Counted from the first letter of the stretch, positions 33,047-42,396 are shown. The stretch: DNA of 64,000 nucleotides from Rhodocyclaceae bacterium (GCA_026417115.1 JAOADW010000046.1:16856-80855), one strand, 5' to 3'. A program made the numbers and translations. Notes: generated from the letters alone by a model not told the origin.

Positions 33047-34648
33047 ATGACCACCCTCAGACTACCCGAAGGCGTGCAGATCCATGCACCGATCCATCCG
33101 CGTTTCGAGGAAATCCTGAGCTTTGAAGCGCTTGCTTTCTTGGCCAAGCTGCATCGCACCTTCGAGCCTCGCCGTCAAGAGCTCCTCCGCTTGCGGCGAG
33201 AGCGCCAGGCGCGCATCGATGCCGGTGAAATGCCGGATTTTCTCCCTGAGACGCGACACATCCGCGAAGGGGATTGGAAGATCGCGCCCTTGCCCAAGGC
33301 GTTGACATGCCGACGCGTCGAAATCACGGGCCCCGTCGAACGCAAGATGATCATCAACGCCTTGAACTCGGGCGCCGACTCTTACATGACCGATTTCGAG
33401 GATTCGAATAGCCCGAACTGGTACAACCAGGTTCAAGGTCAAGTCAACCTCTACGATGCCGTGCGCCGCACCATCACATTTACCAATGAGGCAGGGAAGG
33501 AATATCGCCTCAACGAAAAAACGGCCGTCTTGCAGATTCGTCCGCGCGGCTGGCATCTCGACGAGAAACACGTCACCATCGACGGCCAGCGGGTCTCTGG
33601 GGGCATTTTCGACTTCGCACTCGCCTTCTTTCACAACGCCAAAGAGCAAGTCGCGCGCGGCGCGGGCCCTTTCTATTACCTCCCGAAAATGGAATCCCAT
33701 CTCGAAGCGCGCCTATGGAATGACATCTTCATCATGGCGCAAGACCATCTGGGGCTGCCGCGTGGCACCATCAAGGCCACGGTGCTGATCGAGACTATTC
33801 TCGCGACGTTCGAAATGGAAGAAATCCTCTGGGAGCTGCGTGAGCATTCGGCAGGCCTGAACGCCGGGCGCTGGGACTATATTTTCTCGTGTATCAAAAA
33901 GTTCAAAAACAAGCCCGATTTTTGTCTCGCCGATCGCGCGCGCATCACGATGGAAGTGCCTTTCATGCGTGCCTATGCGCTGGCCTTGGTGCAAGCCTGC
34001 CACAAACGCGGCGCCCCGGCGATCGGCGGCATGAGCGCCCTGATTCCGATCAAGAACGATCCCATCGCCAACGAAAAAGCGCTGGCAGGCGTACGCGCCG
34101 ACAAGGCGCGGGATGCACGCGATGGCTTCGATGGCGGCTGGGTGGCTCACCCAGGTCTCGTCGCGCTCGCCATGGAAGAATTCGTGCGCGTGCTGGGCGA
34201 TCGCCCCCATCAGATCGACAAGCAGATCGAGGGCTCCTTTGGACCGAAGGAATGGCTCGATTTTCGTCCGGAGCAACCCATTACCGAAGCCGGTCTGCGC
34301 AACAACATCAACGTCGGCATCCACTATCTGGGCGCCTGGCTTGCAGGCAATGGCTGCGTTCCGATCCACAATCTGATGGAAGACGCCGCGACGGCCGAAA
34401 TCTCTCGCTCCCAGGTCTGGCAATGGGTGCGCTCGCCCAAGGGCGTGCTTGAGGACGGCCGCAAGGTGACCGCCGAAATGGTCAAGGCGATGATTCCCGA
34501 AGAGCTCGCCAAGGTCAAAGCCGTCGTCTCCGCACAAGGCGAGAAAACGGAAACCTATGAGCAGGCTGCAAAAATTTTCGAGCAAATGTCTTTGGCCGAG
34601 GAATTCCCGGAATTTTTGACTCTGCCTCTCTACGAAGCCATGGCCTGA
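33047..34648 (+). CDS. aceB: Malate synthase A
   Basis: SYMTDFEDSNSPNWYNQVQGQVNLYDAV, RPRGWHLDEKHV, GGMSALIPIKNDP. Confidence 0.97.
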   Translation: MTTLRLPEGVQIHAPIHPRFEEILSFEALAFLAKLHRTFEPRRQELLRLRRERQARIDAGEMPDFLPETRHIREGDWKIAPLPKALTCRRVEITGPVERKMIINALNSGADSYMTDFEDSNSPNWYNQVQGQVNLYDAVRRTITFTNEAGKEYRLNEKTAVLQIRPRGWHLDEKHVTIDGQRVSGGIFDFALAFFHNAKEQVARGAGPFYYLPKMESHLEARLWNDIFIMAQDHLGLPRGTIKATVLIETILATFEMEEILWELREHSAGLNAGRWDYIFSCIKKFKNKPDFCLADRARITMEVPFMRAYALALVQACHKRGAPAIGGMSALIPIKNDPIANEKALAGVRADKARDARDGFDGGWVAHPGLVALAMEEFVRVLGDRPHQIDKQIEGSFGPKEWLDFRPEQPITEAGLRNNINVGIHYLGAWLAGNGCVPIHNLMEDAATAEISRSQVWQWVRSPKGVLEDGRKVTAEMVKAMIPEELAKVKAVVSAQGEKTETYEQAAKIFEQMSLAEEFPEFLTLPLYEAMA

Positions 34649-34763
34649 GCCGTGTGGACGCAAGGCGGCGCCTCTCGGGAGGTGCCGCCTTGGCATATTA
34701 GAAAAGCCGAATACATGTTTTTTTGAATAAAAAGAACACTGATCGCGCGATACAAACAAACTC

Positions 34764-34792
34764 TTGTCGCGCTACGAAAGCCTTGCCATAAT
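34764..34792 (+). promoter_or_regulatory. Candidate sigma-70 promoter of the multihaem cytochrome operon
   Basis: TTGTCG - 17 bp - CATAAT. Confidence 0.45.
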
Positions 34793-34912
34793 CGATAGCC
34801 GCCGTTTTCCCACGAAAACGGTGAAAACCATAAGGAGGGGGAATCCGCCAGCCCATCTTTCCGATAGGGGGGCGTTGTTTCGCCCACGAAGATTGTTCGT
34901 TGCGAGGACCAC

Positions 34913-35533
34913 ATGGGAGACAGCGAAAAGAAAGGACTTTGGCAGCGTCTGAAGAGCCCACCGAATTGCTCGATGCTGCGCATGATCGTCATTGGCGTCT
35001 TGGGCGGCATCATCATCTGGGGCGGCCTCAATACGGCGATGGAGTATACGAACCGCTCCGAGTTCTGCACCTCCTGCCATGAGATGACCATTCCCTACGA
35101 AGAACTCAAGAAAACCGCGCATTACAAGAACCGGAGCGGGGCTGCCGCCCAATGCGCCGATTGCCACGTCGCGAGCAGCAAAACGCCGACCGATTACATG
35201 TACAAGGCGTTTCAAAAGCTCCTGGCCGCGCGTGACATCATCGGCCACATTCGTGGCACGATCGACACGCCCGAAAAATACGAAGCGCATCGCTATACGA
35301 TGGCGCAGCGCGTCTGGGAGCGTATGAAGGAGCGCGACTCGAAAGAATGCCGTAATTGCCACGATTTCAAATACATGGATGCCGACAAACAAAAGGATCG
35401 CGCAGCCGTCAAGCACGAAGGCGCGGTCGAAGACGGGAAGACCTGCATCGAATGCCACAAGGGCGTTTCCCACAAATTGCCGAAAGAATATCTCGAGCAA
35501 TTGCAACAAAGTGGCGAAGGCAAAGAAAGCTGA
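34913..35533 (+). CDS. NapC/NirT-family membrane-anchored tetrahaem cytochrome c
   Basis: N-terminal TM anchor then four CxxCH motifs (CTSCH, CADCH, CRNCH, CIECH). Confidence 0.92.
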   Translation: MGDSEKKGLWQRLKSPPNCSMLRMIVIGVLGGIIIWGGLNTAMEYTNRSEFCTSCHEMTIPYEELKKTAHYKNRSGAAAQCADCHVASSKTPTDYMYKAFQKLLAARDIIGHIRGTIDTPEKYEAHRYTMAQRVWERMKERDSKECRNCHDFKYMDADKQKDRAAVKHEGAVEDGKTCIECHKGVSHKLPKEYLEQLQQSGEGKES

Positions 35534-35575
35534 TAACATTGACTTGTCCATCGATAAAACGAACTGGAGTTTTCT

Positions 35576-36499
35576 ATGAAGAAAATCGCATTCGCCGTGA
35601 TGGGCGCTTTTTTCGCAAGCCATGGTTTCACGGCTGAGCCGGATTGGAGCAAAGTCACCGAACGCAAGATCAAGCTGTTCTATCCCGGCCAATCTGGCCT
35701 CGAATGGGTCATGAACAAAGCCGACCATTCGGCAGTGCCCGACATCGTCGACAAGAAACGGGCGTGCTCGAGATGCCATGAGGGCGACGCCAACGAAGTC
35801 GGCGACAAGATCATCGCGGGCAAGGCCGTAGGCAATTCGAAGGCGCCGCTCGAGCCCAAACCCATCGCCGACCGTGCGGGTTGGGTGCCTGCCGTGTTCA
35901 AGATGGCCCACGACGGACAAAACCTCTACGTGCGCCTTGAGTGGGAGCAGCCCAAAGGCGGCAGTTTTGGCATGGACAAGAAAAACGAGGTCAAAGTGGC
36001 CATGATGTTCGACGGTGGCTTCGCCGAGGGCGCAGAGCCTGCCATGGAGCTCGCCGAGCGCGCTGGCTGCTGGATCACCTGCCACAATGACCTGCGCTCG
36101 ATGAAGGACGCCAAGGACGACAAGAAGACCAAATACATCAAAGGCGCCGCCCTCGATGGCGGCAAATTCATGGACCTCATCCAGTGGCGCAGCGGCAAAG
36201 GCGAAAAGCCCGTCGACGGCTACGTCACCGACAAGCGTGTGATGGAAGGCGGCAAGGCCCTGGTGAAGGCGGAAGGCAAAAAGGACGGCAACAAATGGGT
36301 CGTGACCTTCACCCGTGCGCTCGCGGGAGGCGGCACGGGCGATCACAAGATCGAGCCGGGCAAAATCTACAACTTTGGTTTCGCGCTCCACGACGGCGGC
36401 TCAGAGGCCCGCTATCACTATGTTTCGCTCAATTACCAGTTCGGGCTCGACAAAACCGTCGAGGGCGTCAAGTATTATTACAATGTCGTCAAACATTGA
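35576..36499 (+). CDS. Cytochrome c with ethylbenzene-dehydrogenase-related haem-binding domain
   Basis: Signal peptide, CSRCH, AGCWITCHND (CX3CH), beta-rich C-terminal domain ending RYHYVSLNYQFGLDKTVEGVKYYYNVVKH. Confidence 0.75.
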   Translation: MKKIAFAVMGAFFASHGFTAEPDWSKVTERKIKLFYPGQSGLEWVMNKADHSAVPDIVDKKRACSRCHEGDANEVGDKIIAGKAVGNSKAPLEPKPIADRAGWVPAVFKMAHDGQNLYVRLEWEQPKGGSFGMDKKNEVKVAMMFDGGFAEGAEPAMELAERAGCWITCHNDLRSMKDAKDDKKTKYIKGAALDGGKFMDLIQWRSGKGEKPVDGYVTDKRVMEGGKALVKAEGKKDGNKWVVTFTRALAGGGTGDHKIEPGKIYNFGFALHDGGSEARYHYVSLNYQFGLDKTVEGVKYYYNVVKH

Positions 36500-36539
36500 G
36501 GGGTAGCAGCACTTTGTCCACTGATCGGAGGAGACCACG

Positions 36540-37118
36540 ATGAAACACAGATGGAAGTATGCGGTCGCGGCCTACGCCATCACCATCTCGGCAGCCGCCC
36601 TGGCCGTGGAGCCCGATGCGGCGATGCTGTCTAACGCCTGTGCGGGCTGCCATGGCACCTATGGCGGCAGCGCCGGCCCATCGATGCCAAGCCTCGCCGG
36701 CCATTCGAAGACCGCCATCGTCGAGGCAATGAAGAAATTCAAAAGCGGCGAGCGGCCATCGAGCATTATGGGGCGCCTGGCCAAAGGCTACACCGATCAG
36801 CAAATCGAACTGATGGGCGAATATTTCTCGAAGCAAAAAATCCATTTCACGAACCAGAAAGTCGATCTCGCCAAGGCCAAGCGGGGCGCTGAGCTCCAGG
36901 AAGAACACTGCTCGCGCTGCCACCTCGACGACGGCAAAGAGGGCAAAGACGATACCCCCGTCATGGCCAGCCAATGGCTGCCCTATCTGCAGATGCAGAT
37001 GGAGCTCTATCAGACGGGCAAGCGCAAGATGCCGGAGAGGATGGCGGAGAAGGTGAAGCCCCTCTCCCCAGCCGACATCGAGGCACTGTTGCATTTCTAT
37101 GCTGGCGTGAACAAATAA
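36540..37118 (+). CDS. Dihaem cytochrome c (c4-type / FccA-like)
   Basis: Signal peptide, CAGCHGTYGG and CSRCHLDD haem motifs. Confidence 0.85.
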   Translation: MKHRWKYAVAAYAITISAAALAVEPDAAMLSNACAGCHGTYGGSAGPSMPSLAGHSKTAIVEAMKKFKSGERPSSIMGRLAKGYTDQQIELMGEYFSKQKIHFTNQKVDLAKAKRGAELQEEHCSRCHLDDGKEGKDDTPVMASQWLPYLQMQMELYQTGKRKMPERMAEKVKPLSPADIEALLHFYAGVNK

Positions 37119-37131
37119 AGGAGGGGACGAC

Positions 37132-38436
37132 ATGACACTCAACCGTAGGGATTTCCTCAAAGTCGTCGGCGGCGCATCGAGCCTGGCCTTGGCAGGGTGC
37201 GCGGCGCAAGCGCCGGCCGTCTCCTCTGGGTCCGCTGCCGAAATCATGCCCAAGACCGGCCGGCGCGTCGTGGTCGTCGGCGGCGGCTATGGCGGGACTA
37301 TCGCCGCCAAATACGTGCGCATGATGGACAAGAGCATCGAGGTCGTGCTCATCGAGCGCAACGATCATTTCGTCTCGTGCCCATTCTCCAACCTCTACTT
37401 GGGCGGCTTACTGCCAGATTTGTCTTCGCTCACCATCAAATATGACAAATTAATCGCCAATCATGGCATCAAATTCGTGCAGGCCGAAGTCACCGGCATC
37501 GATCCCGCCGCCCATGTCGTCATTACCGACAAGGGCAGGCTCAAGTACGATCGCCTGATCATCTCGCCGGGCATCGATTTCCGCACCGAGGAAATCAAGG
37601 GATATGACGCTAAAACGCCTGAAATCATGCCGCATGCCTGGAAGGCTGGCCCGCAGACCGTTTTGCTGCGCAAGCAACTGGAAGCCATGAAGGATGGCGG
37701 CACGGTCGTGATTTCCGTGCCGCTCGCACCCTTCCGTTGCCCGCCTGGGCCTTATGAGCGCGCCAGCATGATCGCGTGGTACCTCAAGCACAACAAGCCC
37801 AATTCCAAGGTGATCATCCTCGACGCCAACCCTGACCTGGTCTCGAAGGGAGCGCTATTCCGGAAGGGTTGGGACATGCACTACAAGAACATCATCGACT
37901 ATCGGAAGGCTGCCAAGGTCACCGAAATCGATGTAGGCAAGAAAGCCGTGCTCATCGAAGGTCTCGACGAAGTCAGGGGTGACGTCGTGAATCTGATCCC
38001 GCCCCAGCGCGCCGCCGACATCGCCGTCAAGGCCGATCTCGTGGGCGATGACAAGCGGTGGTGTCCAATCGACGCCAACACCTTCGAATCGAAAAAGCAC
38101 AAAGACATCCATGTGATCGGGGATGCCTCGATCGCAGGCGCGATGCCCAAGTCCGGCTATTCCGCCAACTCCGAAGCCAAGGTGTGCGCGACCAACGTCG
38201 TGCGTCTGATGAATGGGCAGCCCGTGATGTCACTGTCCGGCATCAATACTTGCTACAGCTACATCGCCAAAGGCGAGGCGATCAGCGTGGCCGCCGTCTA
38301 TGCCGTCAAAGACGGTGCGATCATCGCTGTGCCCAATTCGGGAGGGGTCTCCCCTGCCGACTGGTCCCAGGCGAAGACCGAGGCGATCTATGCCGAAAGC
38401 TGGCTCAAAAACATCCTTACCGAGATGTCTTCGTAA
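37132..38436 (+). CDS. Flavocytochrome c sulfide dehydrogenase-like flavoprotein (FccB-like), Tat-exported
   Basis: MTLNRRDFLKVVGG Tat signal, RVVVVGGGYGGTIAAKYV FAD motif, SCPFSNLYLGG, C-terminal NTCYSYIAKGEAISVAAVY typical of the FCSD family. Confidence 0.85.
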   Translation: MTLNRRDFLKVVGGASSLALAGCAAQAPAVSSGSAAEIMPKTGRRVVVVGGGYGGTIAAKYVRMMDKSIEVVLIERNDHFVSCPFSNLYLGGLLPDLSSLTIKYDKLIANHGIKFVQAEVTGIDPAAHVVITDKGRLKYDRLIISPGIDFRTEEIKGYDAKTPEIMPHAWKAGPQTVLLRKQLEAMKDGGTVVISVPLAPFRCPPGPYERASMIAWYLKHNKPNSKVIILDANPDLVSKGALFRKGWDMHYKNIIDYRKAAKVTEIDVGKKAVLIEGLDEVRGDVVNLIPPQRAADIAVKADLVGDDKRWCPIDANTFESKKHKDIHVIGDASIAGAMPKSGYSANSEAKVCATNVVRLMNGQPVMSLSGINTCYSYIAKGEAISVAAVYAVKDGAIIAVPNSGGVSPADWSQAKTEAIYAESWLKNILTEMSS

Positions 38437-38455
38437 GCCCCTTTTTCGGCAATGC

Positions 38456-38483
38456 AAAAACCCCGCACTCGCGGGGTTTTTTT
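38456..38483. terminator. Bidirectional intrinsic terminator
   Basis: AAAAACCCCGCACTCGCGGGGTTTTTTT between convergent genes. Confidence 0.88.
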
Positions 38484-38530
38484 CTTTCATGCTCGATTCA
38501 GCATCCGCCTCTGTCGGGCGCGCGTGTTGT

Positions 38531-39139
38531 CTATTTCAGGCCGCCAAGATAAGCCGCCACCGCATGGGTTTCCAGCGCCGTGAGCTTCGCAGCGATCGTA
38601 TGCATGACGGCATTATCGTTATTCCGTAGGCGCTTATTGAACTCCAAAAGTTGCGTTTCGATATAGCGGGGATGCTGACCGGCCAGGCGAGGCAGCTGCG
38701 CCGTTCCCTCGCCTTTCTCACCGTGGCAGCTCGCACAGGCCGGCACGCCCGAAAAGGCGTTCCCTTTATGATAAATGTATTTACCGACGGCCGCCAAGTC
38801 GGCGTCAAGAACTCTGCTCGCCAAGGCGGGCTTGCTGGCGTAGTAGTCGGCAAGCTCGGCAATGACGGCATCGTCGAGGTCCTTGGCCATTTCATTCATC
38901 GTGTCGCTCTGGCGGCGCCCCTCGCGAAAGTCGATGAGCTGCTTGCGCAAATATTCACGATGTTGAGCAGCCAACCTGGGATAGATGGCGGTCGCGCTCT
39001 CTCCTTCCAAACCATGACACAAGGCGCACCGCATCGTCAACACCTCTTTCGCCTTGGCGCTCAGCTTGTTCGCATAGGCTGGCGTCGCCAGGGTGAGACA
39101 CGCCATCCACAGGACTAGGCGATTCATCATGCGCCTCAT
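38531..39139 (-). CDS. Cytochrome c4 (dihaem)
   Basis: [11 protein letters not shown] and [11 protein letters not shown] motifs, signal peptide, [17 protein letters not shown]. Confidence 0.92.
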   Translation of the reverse strand: MRRMMNRLVLWMACLTLATPAYANKLSAKAKEVLTMRCALCHGLEGESATAIYPRLAAQHREYLRKQLIDFREGRRQSDTMNEMAKDLDDAVIAELADYYASKPALASRVLDADLAAVGKYIYHKGNAFSGVPACASCHGEKGEGTAQLPRLAGQHPRYIETQLLEFNKRLRNNDNAVMHTIAAKLTALETHAVAAYLGGLK

Positions 39140-39597
39140 TGTCGGCCCGTACTGCCAAAGCCTCCTTCGCCGCGCTGGGACGCGGAGAAGGTTTCCACGA
39201 CGTTGAATTCGACGCGCATCACGGGCACCACGACGAGCTGAGCGATGCGGTCGAGAGGGTTGAGCAGAAAGTCTTCCTGCCCACGATTCCAGAGCGATAC
39301 GAAGATTTCGCCCTGATAGTCGGAATCGATCAAACCGACGAGATTGCCGAGCACGATGCCATGCTTGTGACCTAGACCAGAGCGCGGCAGGATCAAGGCG
39401 GCAAGCCCGGGATCGGCGAGGTGGATGGCAATACCGGTGGGCGTCAGATGGGTCTGCCCCGGATGGATCCGCACGGGCGCATCGATCGCCGCCCGCAAAT
39501 CCATCCCGGCCGCCCCCGGCGTCGCGTAATGGGGCGCATAGGCCCCTTGCGCATCTAAAAGCCGCGCATCAAGGATGCGCACATCAATTTTGACCAT
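39136..39597 (-). CDS. dut: dUTP diphosphatase
   Basis: [54 protein letters not shown]. Confidence 0.97.
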   Translation of the reverse strand: MVKIDVRILDARLLDAQGAYAPHYATPGAAGMDLRAAIDAPVRIHPGQTHLTPTGIAIHLADPGLAALILPRSGLGHKHGIVLGNLVGLIDSDYQGEIFVSLWNRGQEDFLLNPLDRIAQLVVVPVMRVEFNVVETFSASQRGEGGFGSTGRQ

Positions 39598-40786
39598 GGT
39601 CGTACAACTCTGCGATATGAGCAACGATGCGCCTTGCCAAGGTTTGCTTGTCGGCGGTCGGCAGCGGGTGGCGTCCTCGATCGTCGTAGAGGATCACGGA
39701 ATTGACGTCCGTACCCAGGCCGTCCTCGATCAGGTTGCCGACCACGAGCGGCAATCCCTTCGCCTTTCGCTTTTTTTCCGCATACTCGTCAAGCATTTGA
39801 CTTTCGGCGGCAAAGCCCACGCAGAAGGGCGCTTGCGGCAAGGCGGCGACTTCCGCCAGAATGTCTGGGTTCGCCACCAAGGAAAGCGTGAGTGTTTCGC
39901 CTTTCTTGATCTTGTGCGGCAGGCTCCGCTCTGGACGATAGTCGGCGACGGCCGCCACCGAGATGAATATGTCCGCCGGCAGATGCGCAAGAACCGCCGC
40001 GCGCATCTGCGCAGCCGTGAGCACGTCGACCCGCCGCACGCCATAGGGGGTAGTCAAGCAGACGGGGCCCGCGATCAAGGTGACGTCCGCTCCCGCTTCG
40101 CGACAGGCGTTCGCCAAGGCAAAACCCATCTTGCCCGAGCTGCGGTTGGTCAGACCCCGAACGGGATCCAGCGGCTCATATGTCGGACCGGCAGTGACGA
40201 TGACGCGGCGGCCGGCAAGCGGCTTGGGCTGCAGCAGCGCGACGAGCTCGGCGAAAAGCTCCTCGGGCTCGAGGAGTCTGCCCGCACCGATTTCGCCGCA
40301 AGCCTGCTCGCCAAACGCTGGGCCTGCGATGGCGACGCCGTCTCGGCGAAGGGTTTCGAGGTTGCGTTGCGTCGCCCGATTTTCCCACATCGCCCGATTC
40401 ATCGCCGGCGCGACCAAGAGAGGACAACTACGCGCAAGGCAGAGGGCCGTGAGCAGATCGTGCGCGCAGCCGTTGGCGACGTTGGCAAGAAAATCCGCGC
40501 TGGCAGGCACGATCACGATCGCGGCTGCATTGCGCGAGAGCTGGATGTGCGCCATGCCGTCACTCGAACCATCCTGCCATAGCGAATGCGCCACAGGCCG
40601 CCCCGACAGGGCCTGAAACGTAAGCGGCGTCACGAAACGCGTCGCCGCCTCGCTCATCGCCACGTCGACCTCGGCGCCCGCCTTCAGCAACAAGCGCACG
40701 AACTCGCACGCTTTATAGGCAGCAATCCCGCCGGTGACGCCAACGACGAAGCGTTTGCCGCGCAGATCCTCACACGCAGTGTTCAT
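39584..40786 (-). CDS. coaBC: Phosphopantothenoylcysteine decarboxylase/synthetase
   Basis: [67 protein letters not shown]. Confidence 0.97.
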   Translation of the reverse strand: MNTACEDLRGKRFVVGVTGGIAAYKACEFVRLLLKAGAEVDVAMSEAATRFVTPLTFQALSGRPVAHSLWQDGSSDGMAHIQLSRNAAAIVIVPASADFLANVANGCAHDLLTALCLARSCPLLVAPAMNRAMWENRATQRNLETLRRDGVAIAGPAFGEQACGEIGAGRLLEPEELFAELVALLQPKPLAGRRVIVTAGPTYEPLDPVRGLTNRSSGKMGFALANACREAGADVTLIAGPVCLTTPYGVRRVDVLTAAQMRAAVLAHLPADIFISVAAVADYRPERSLPHKIKKGETLTLSLVANPDILAEVAALPQAPFCVGFAAESQMLDEYAEKKRKAKGLPLVVGNLIEDGLGTDVNSVILYDDRGRHPLPTADKQTLARRIVAHIAELYDHGQN

Positions 40787-40828
40787 GACGAATAAAATGG
40801 TGCGGACTCATGGGAAGGATTGTAACCG

Positions 40829-41506
40829 ATGGCGATCAGCGACTGGCCGCATGAGGAGAGGCCGCGCGAACGCTTGTGTCGATATGGCGCACCGGCTTTG
40901 TCCGATGCCGAGCTGCTCGCGATTTTTTTGCGGGTGGGAGTGGCCGGCCGTTCGGCGGTGGACTTGGCGCGTGACTTACTCGCTCACTTCGGTTCCCTGC
41001 CGCGCCTGATCGCGGCAAGCCCCCAAGAGCTCACGCGCATCAAAGGCATGGGGCTTGCCAAGGCCACGCAGTTATGCGCGATCATCGAGCTTGCACGGCG
41101 GGGGCTGGCCGGGCAAATGCGCGAGCGCCCGGCCTTCGAGTCCCCGACCGTGGTGCGCGATTTCCTCGGCATGACGCTCGCGCATGCCCAGGAAGAGCGC
41201 TTCATCGCCCTATGGCTCGACGCCCAACATCGCTTGATTGCCGAAGAGACGCTCTGTCAGGGCACCCTCACGCGCGCCTCGGTCTATCCTCGCGAAGTCG
41301 TCAAAAAAGCGCTCGCACACAATGCGGCCGCCGTGATCTTCGCACATAACCATCCCTCGGGCGCCACTGAGCCTTCTTTGGCCGACCGCACGCTGACACA
41401 TCAACTCAAAGAGGCGCTCGCGCTCATCGAAGTGAGGTTGTTGGATCATTTCATCGTCGCCCCAGGCGCCGCGCCTTTTTCTTTCGCCGAACGGGGCTGG
41501 ATCTGA
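40829..41506 (+). CDS. radC: RadC family JAB1/MPN-domain protein
   Basis: HhH domain, [24 protein letters not shown]-like motif. Confidence 0.95.
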   Translation: MAISDWPHEERPRERLCRYGAPALSDAELLAIFLRVGVAGRSAVDLARDLLAHFGSLPRLIAASPQELTRIKGMGLAKATQLCAIIELARRGLAGQMRERPAFESPTVVRDFLGMTLAHAQEERFIALWLDAQHRLIAEETLCQGTLTRASVYPREVVKKALAHNAAAVIFAHNHPSGATEPSLADRTLTHQLKEALALIEVRLLDHFIVAPGAAPFSFAERGWI

Positions 41507-41589
41507 TCTCGTAGATTTTTCTTCTTTGGGATATAATGACGCGCTTTCAGGATCATCCCCTCTTACTCAATTTGCCTGGAGCAAACACT

Positions 41590-41826
41590 ATGTCCCGCGT
41601 CTGTCAAGTGACGGGCAAGGCCCCTATGGTTGGGAACCATGTTTCCCATGCCAACAACAAGACCAAGCGTCGGTATCTGCCCAACCTCCACACACGGCGT
41701 TTTTGGGTCGAATCGGAAAATCGCTGGGTGCGCCTGCGCGTATCCAACGCCGGTTTGCGCACGATCGACAAGAAAGGCATCGACGTCGTGTTGGCCGAGC
41801 TACGCGCGCGTGGCGAAGACGTCTAA
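41590..41826 (+). CDS. rpmB: 50S ribosomal protein L28
   Basis: [52 protein letters not shown]. Confidence 0.98.
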   Translation: MSRVCQVTGKAPMVGNHVSHANNKTKRRYLPNLHTRRFWVESENRWVRLRVSNAGLRTIDKKGIDVVLAELRARGEDV

Positions 41827-41841
41827 AAGGAGAGGCAAACC

Positions 41842-42012
41842 ATGGCAGCAAAAGGCGGTCGCGAAAAGATCAAGCTCGAATCGACGGCTGGAACCGGACA
41901 TTTCTACACCACCACCAAGAACAAGCGCACGACGCCGGAAAAGCTCGAATTCATGAAATACGACCCGAAGGCGCGTAAGCACGTGCTCTACAAAGAGACG
42001 AAACTCAAATAA
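41842..42012 (+). CDS. rpmG: 50S ribosomal protein L33
   Basis: [56 protein letters not shown] (56 aa; below the cutoff of the supplied ORF list). Confidence 0.97.
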   Translation: MAAKGGREKIKLESTAGTGHFYTTTKNKRTTPEKLEFMKYDPKARKHVLYKETKLK

Positions 42013-42036
42013 GTGCCAGGTTTCGTCGCGCATGCA

Positions 42037-42067
42037 AAACGCCAGCCGGGTGCTGGCGTTTTTTTTG
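42037..42067 (+). terminator. Intrinsic terminator after rpmG
   Basis: AAAACGCCAGCCGGGTGCTGGCGTTTTTTTT. Confidence 0.9.
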
Positions 42068-42124
42068 CCTTCGCAGGGCGCTAAGACCCATGCACCGCGC
42101 ATCCGTCTCCGCCCCTCCTCCCTC

Positions 42125-42153
42125 AAAAAAAAAGAAGCGGTGCAGATCACCAC
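42125..42153 (-). terminator. Intrinsic terminator of the candidate sRNA
   Basis: Minus strand GTGGTG-ATCTG-CACCGC-TTC-TTTTTTTTT. Confidence 0.7.
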
Positions 42154-42270
42154 GTCGCAATTTGCCGAGCGAACCTGGGGGAGGATCTCGCCGGCTACGG
42201 AGGAGGTCGTTGAACGCCCAATCAGGGGGAAACAGGCGTTTGCGTGGCAACCTTTCGCAGCACCGCTCCA
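42125..42270 (-). ncRNA. Candidate sigma-54-dependent small RNA (~145 nt), C-rich, no ATG
   Basis: Begins 12 nt after a -24/-12 element and ends at a hairpin plus U9. Internal hairpin AACGCC(U)-GUUUCCCCCUGAUU-(G)GGCGUU exposes CCCCC. Also contains ACCUCCUCC and AUCCUCCCCC. The 5' AGCGGUGC is perfectly complementary to 3' GCACCGCU. Confidence 0.7.
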
Positions 42271-42280
42271 CGGAGGATAT

Positions 42281-42297
42281 AGCAAAAGGTTTGCCAG
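42281..42297 (-). promoter_or_regulatory. Sigma-54 (-24/-12) promoter
   Basis: Minus strand CTGGCAAACCTTTTGCT versus consensus YTGGCACGN4TTGCW; GG-N10-GC spacing exact. Confidence 0.8.
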
Positions 42298-42325
42298 CTC
42301 ATGGATTATTTTCTTTCACGCCTTC

Positions 42326-42338
42326 AATCAAATACTTG
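42326..42338 (+). promoter_or_regulatory. IHF binding site
   Basis: AATCAAATACTTG fits WATCAANNNNTTR perfectly; lies between UAS candidates and the -24/-12 element. Confidence 0.65.
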
Positions 42339-42372
42339 GCATATCTGCCGCGCAAAAGACGAATCGCCTAAC

Positions 42373-42396
42373 TGACATTTATGTCAGACAGTGACA
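42373..42396. promoter_or_regulatory. Overlapping inverted repeats, candidate UAS for the adjacent activator
   Basis: TGACATTTATGTCA (42373-42386) and TGTCAGACAGTGACA (42382-42396), about 105-125 bp upstream of the predicted start site. Confidence 0.65.

Noticed and set aside
34661-34690. Hairpin AAGGCGGCGCCTCTCGGGAGGTGCCGCCTT after malate synthase as an intrinsic terminator
   Set aside because: Good stem but no following T-run; may be a weak or Rho-assisted end, so not called.
34741-34754. Possible FNR-like box near CTGATCGCGCGATA before the cytochrome operon
   Set aside because: Second half-site does not match ATCAA; only the ATCGCGCGAT palindrome is real.
41800-42285. 161-aa minus-strand ORF overlapping the candidate sRNA
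   Set aside because: Starts at a non-ATG codon inside the -12 element, crosses a strong terminator and runs antisense to rpmG and rpmB; no recognisable domain.
42336-42353. Plus-strand GG-N10-GC match TTGGCATATCTGCCGC
   Set aside because: Poor -12 element (CCGC) and would only transcribe antisense into the 3' end of the bEBP gene; much weaker than the minus-strand site.
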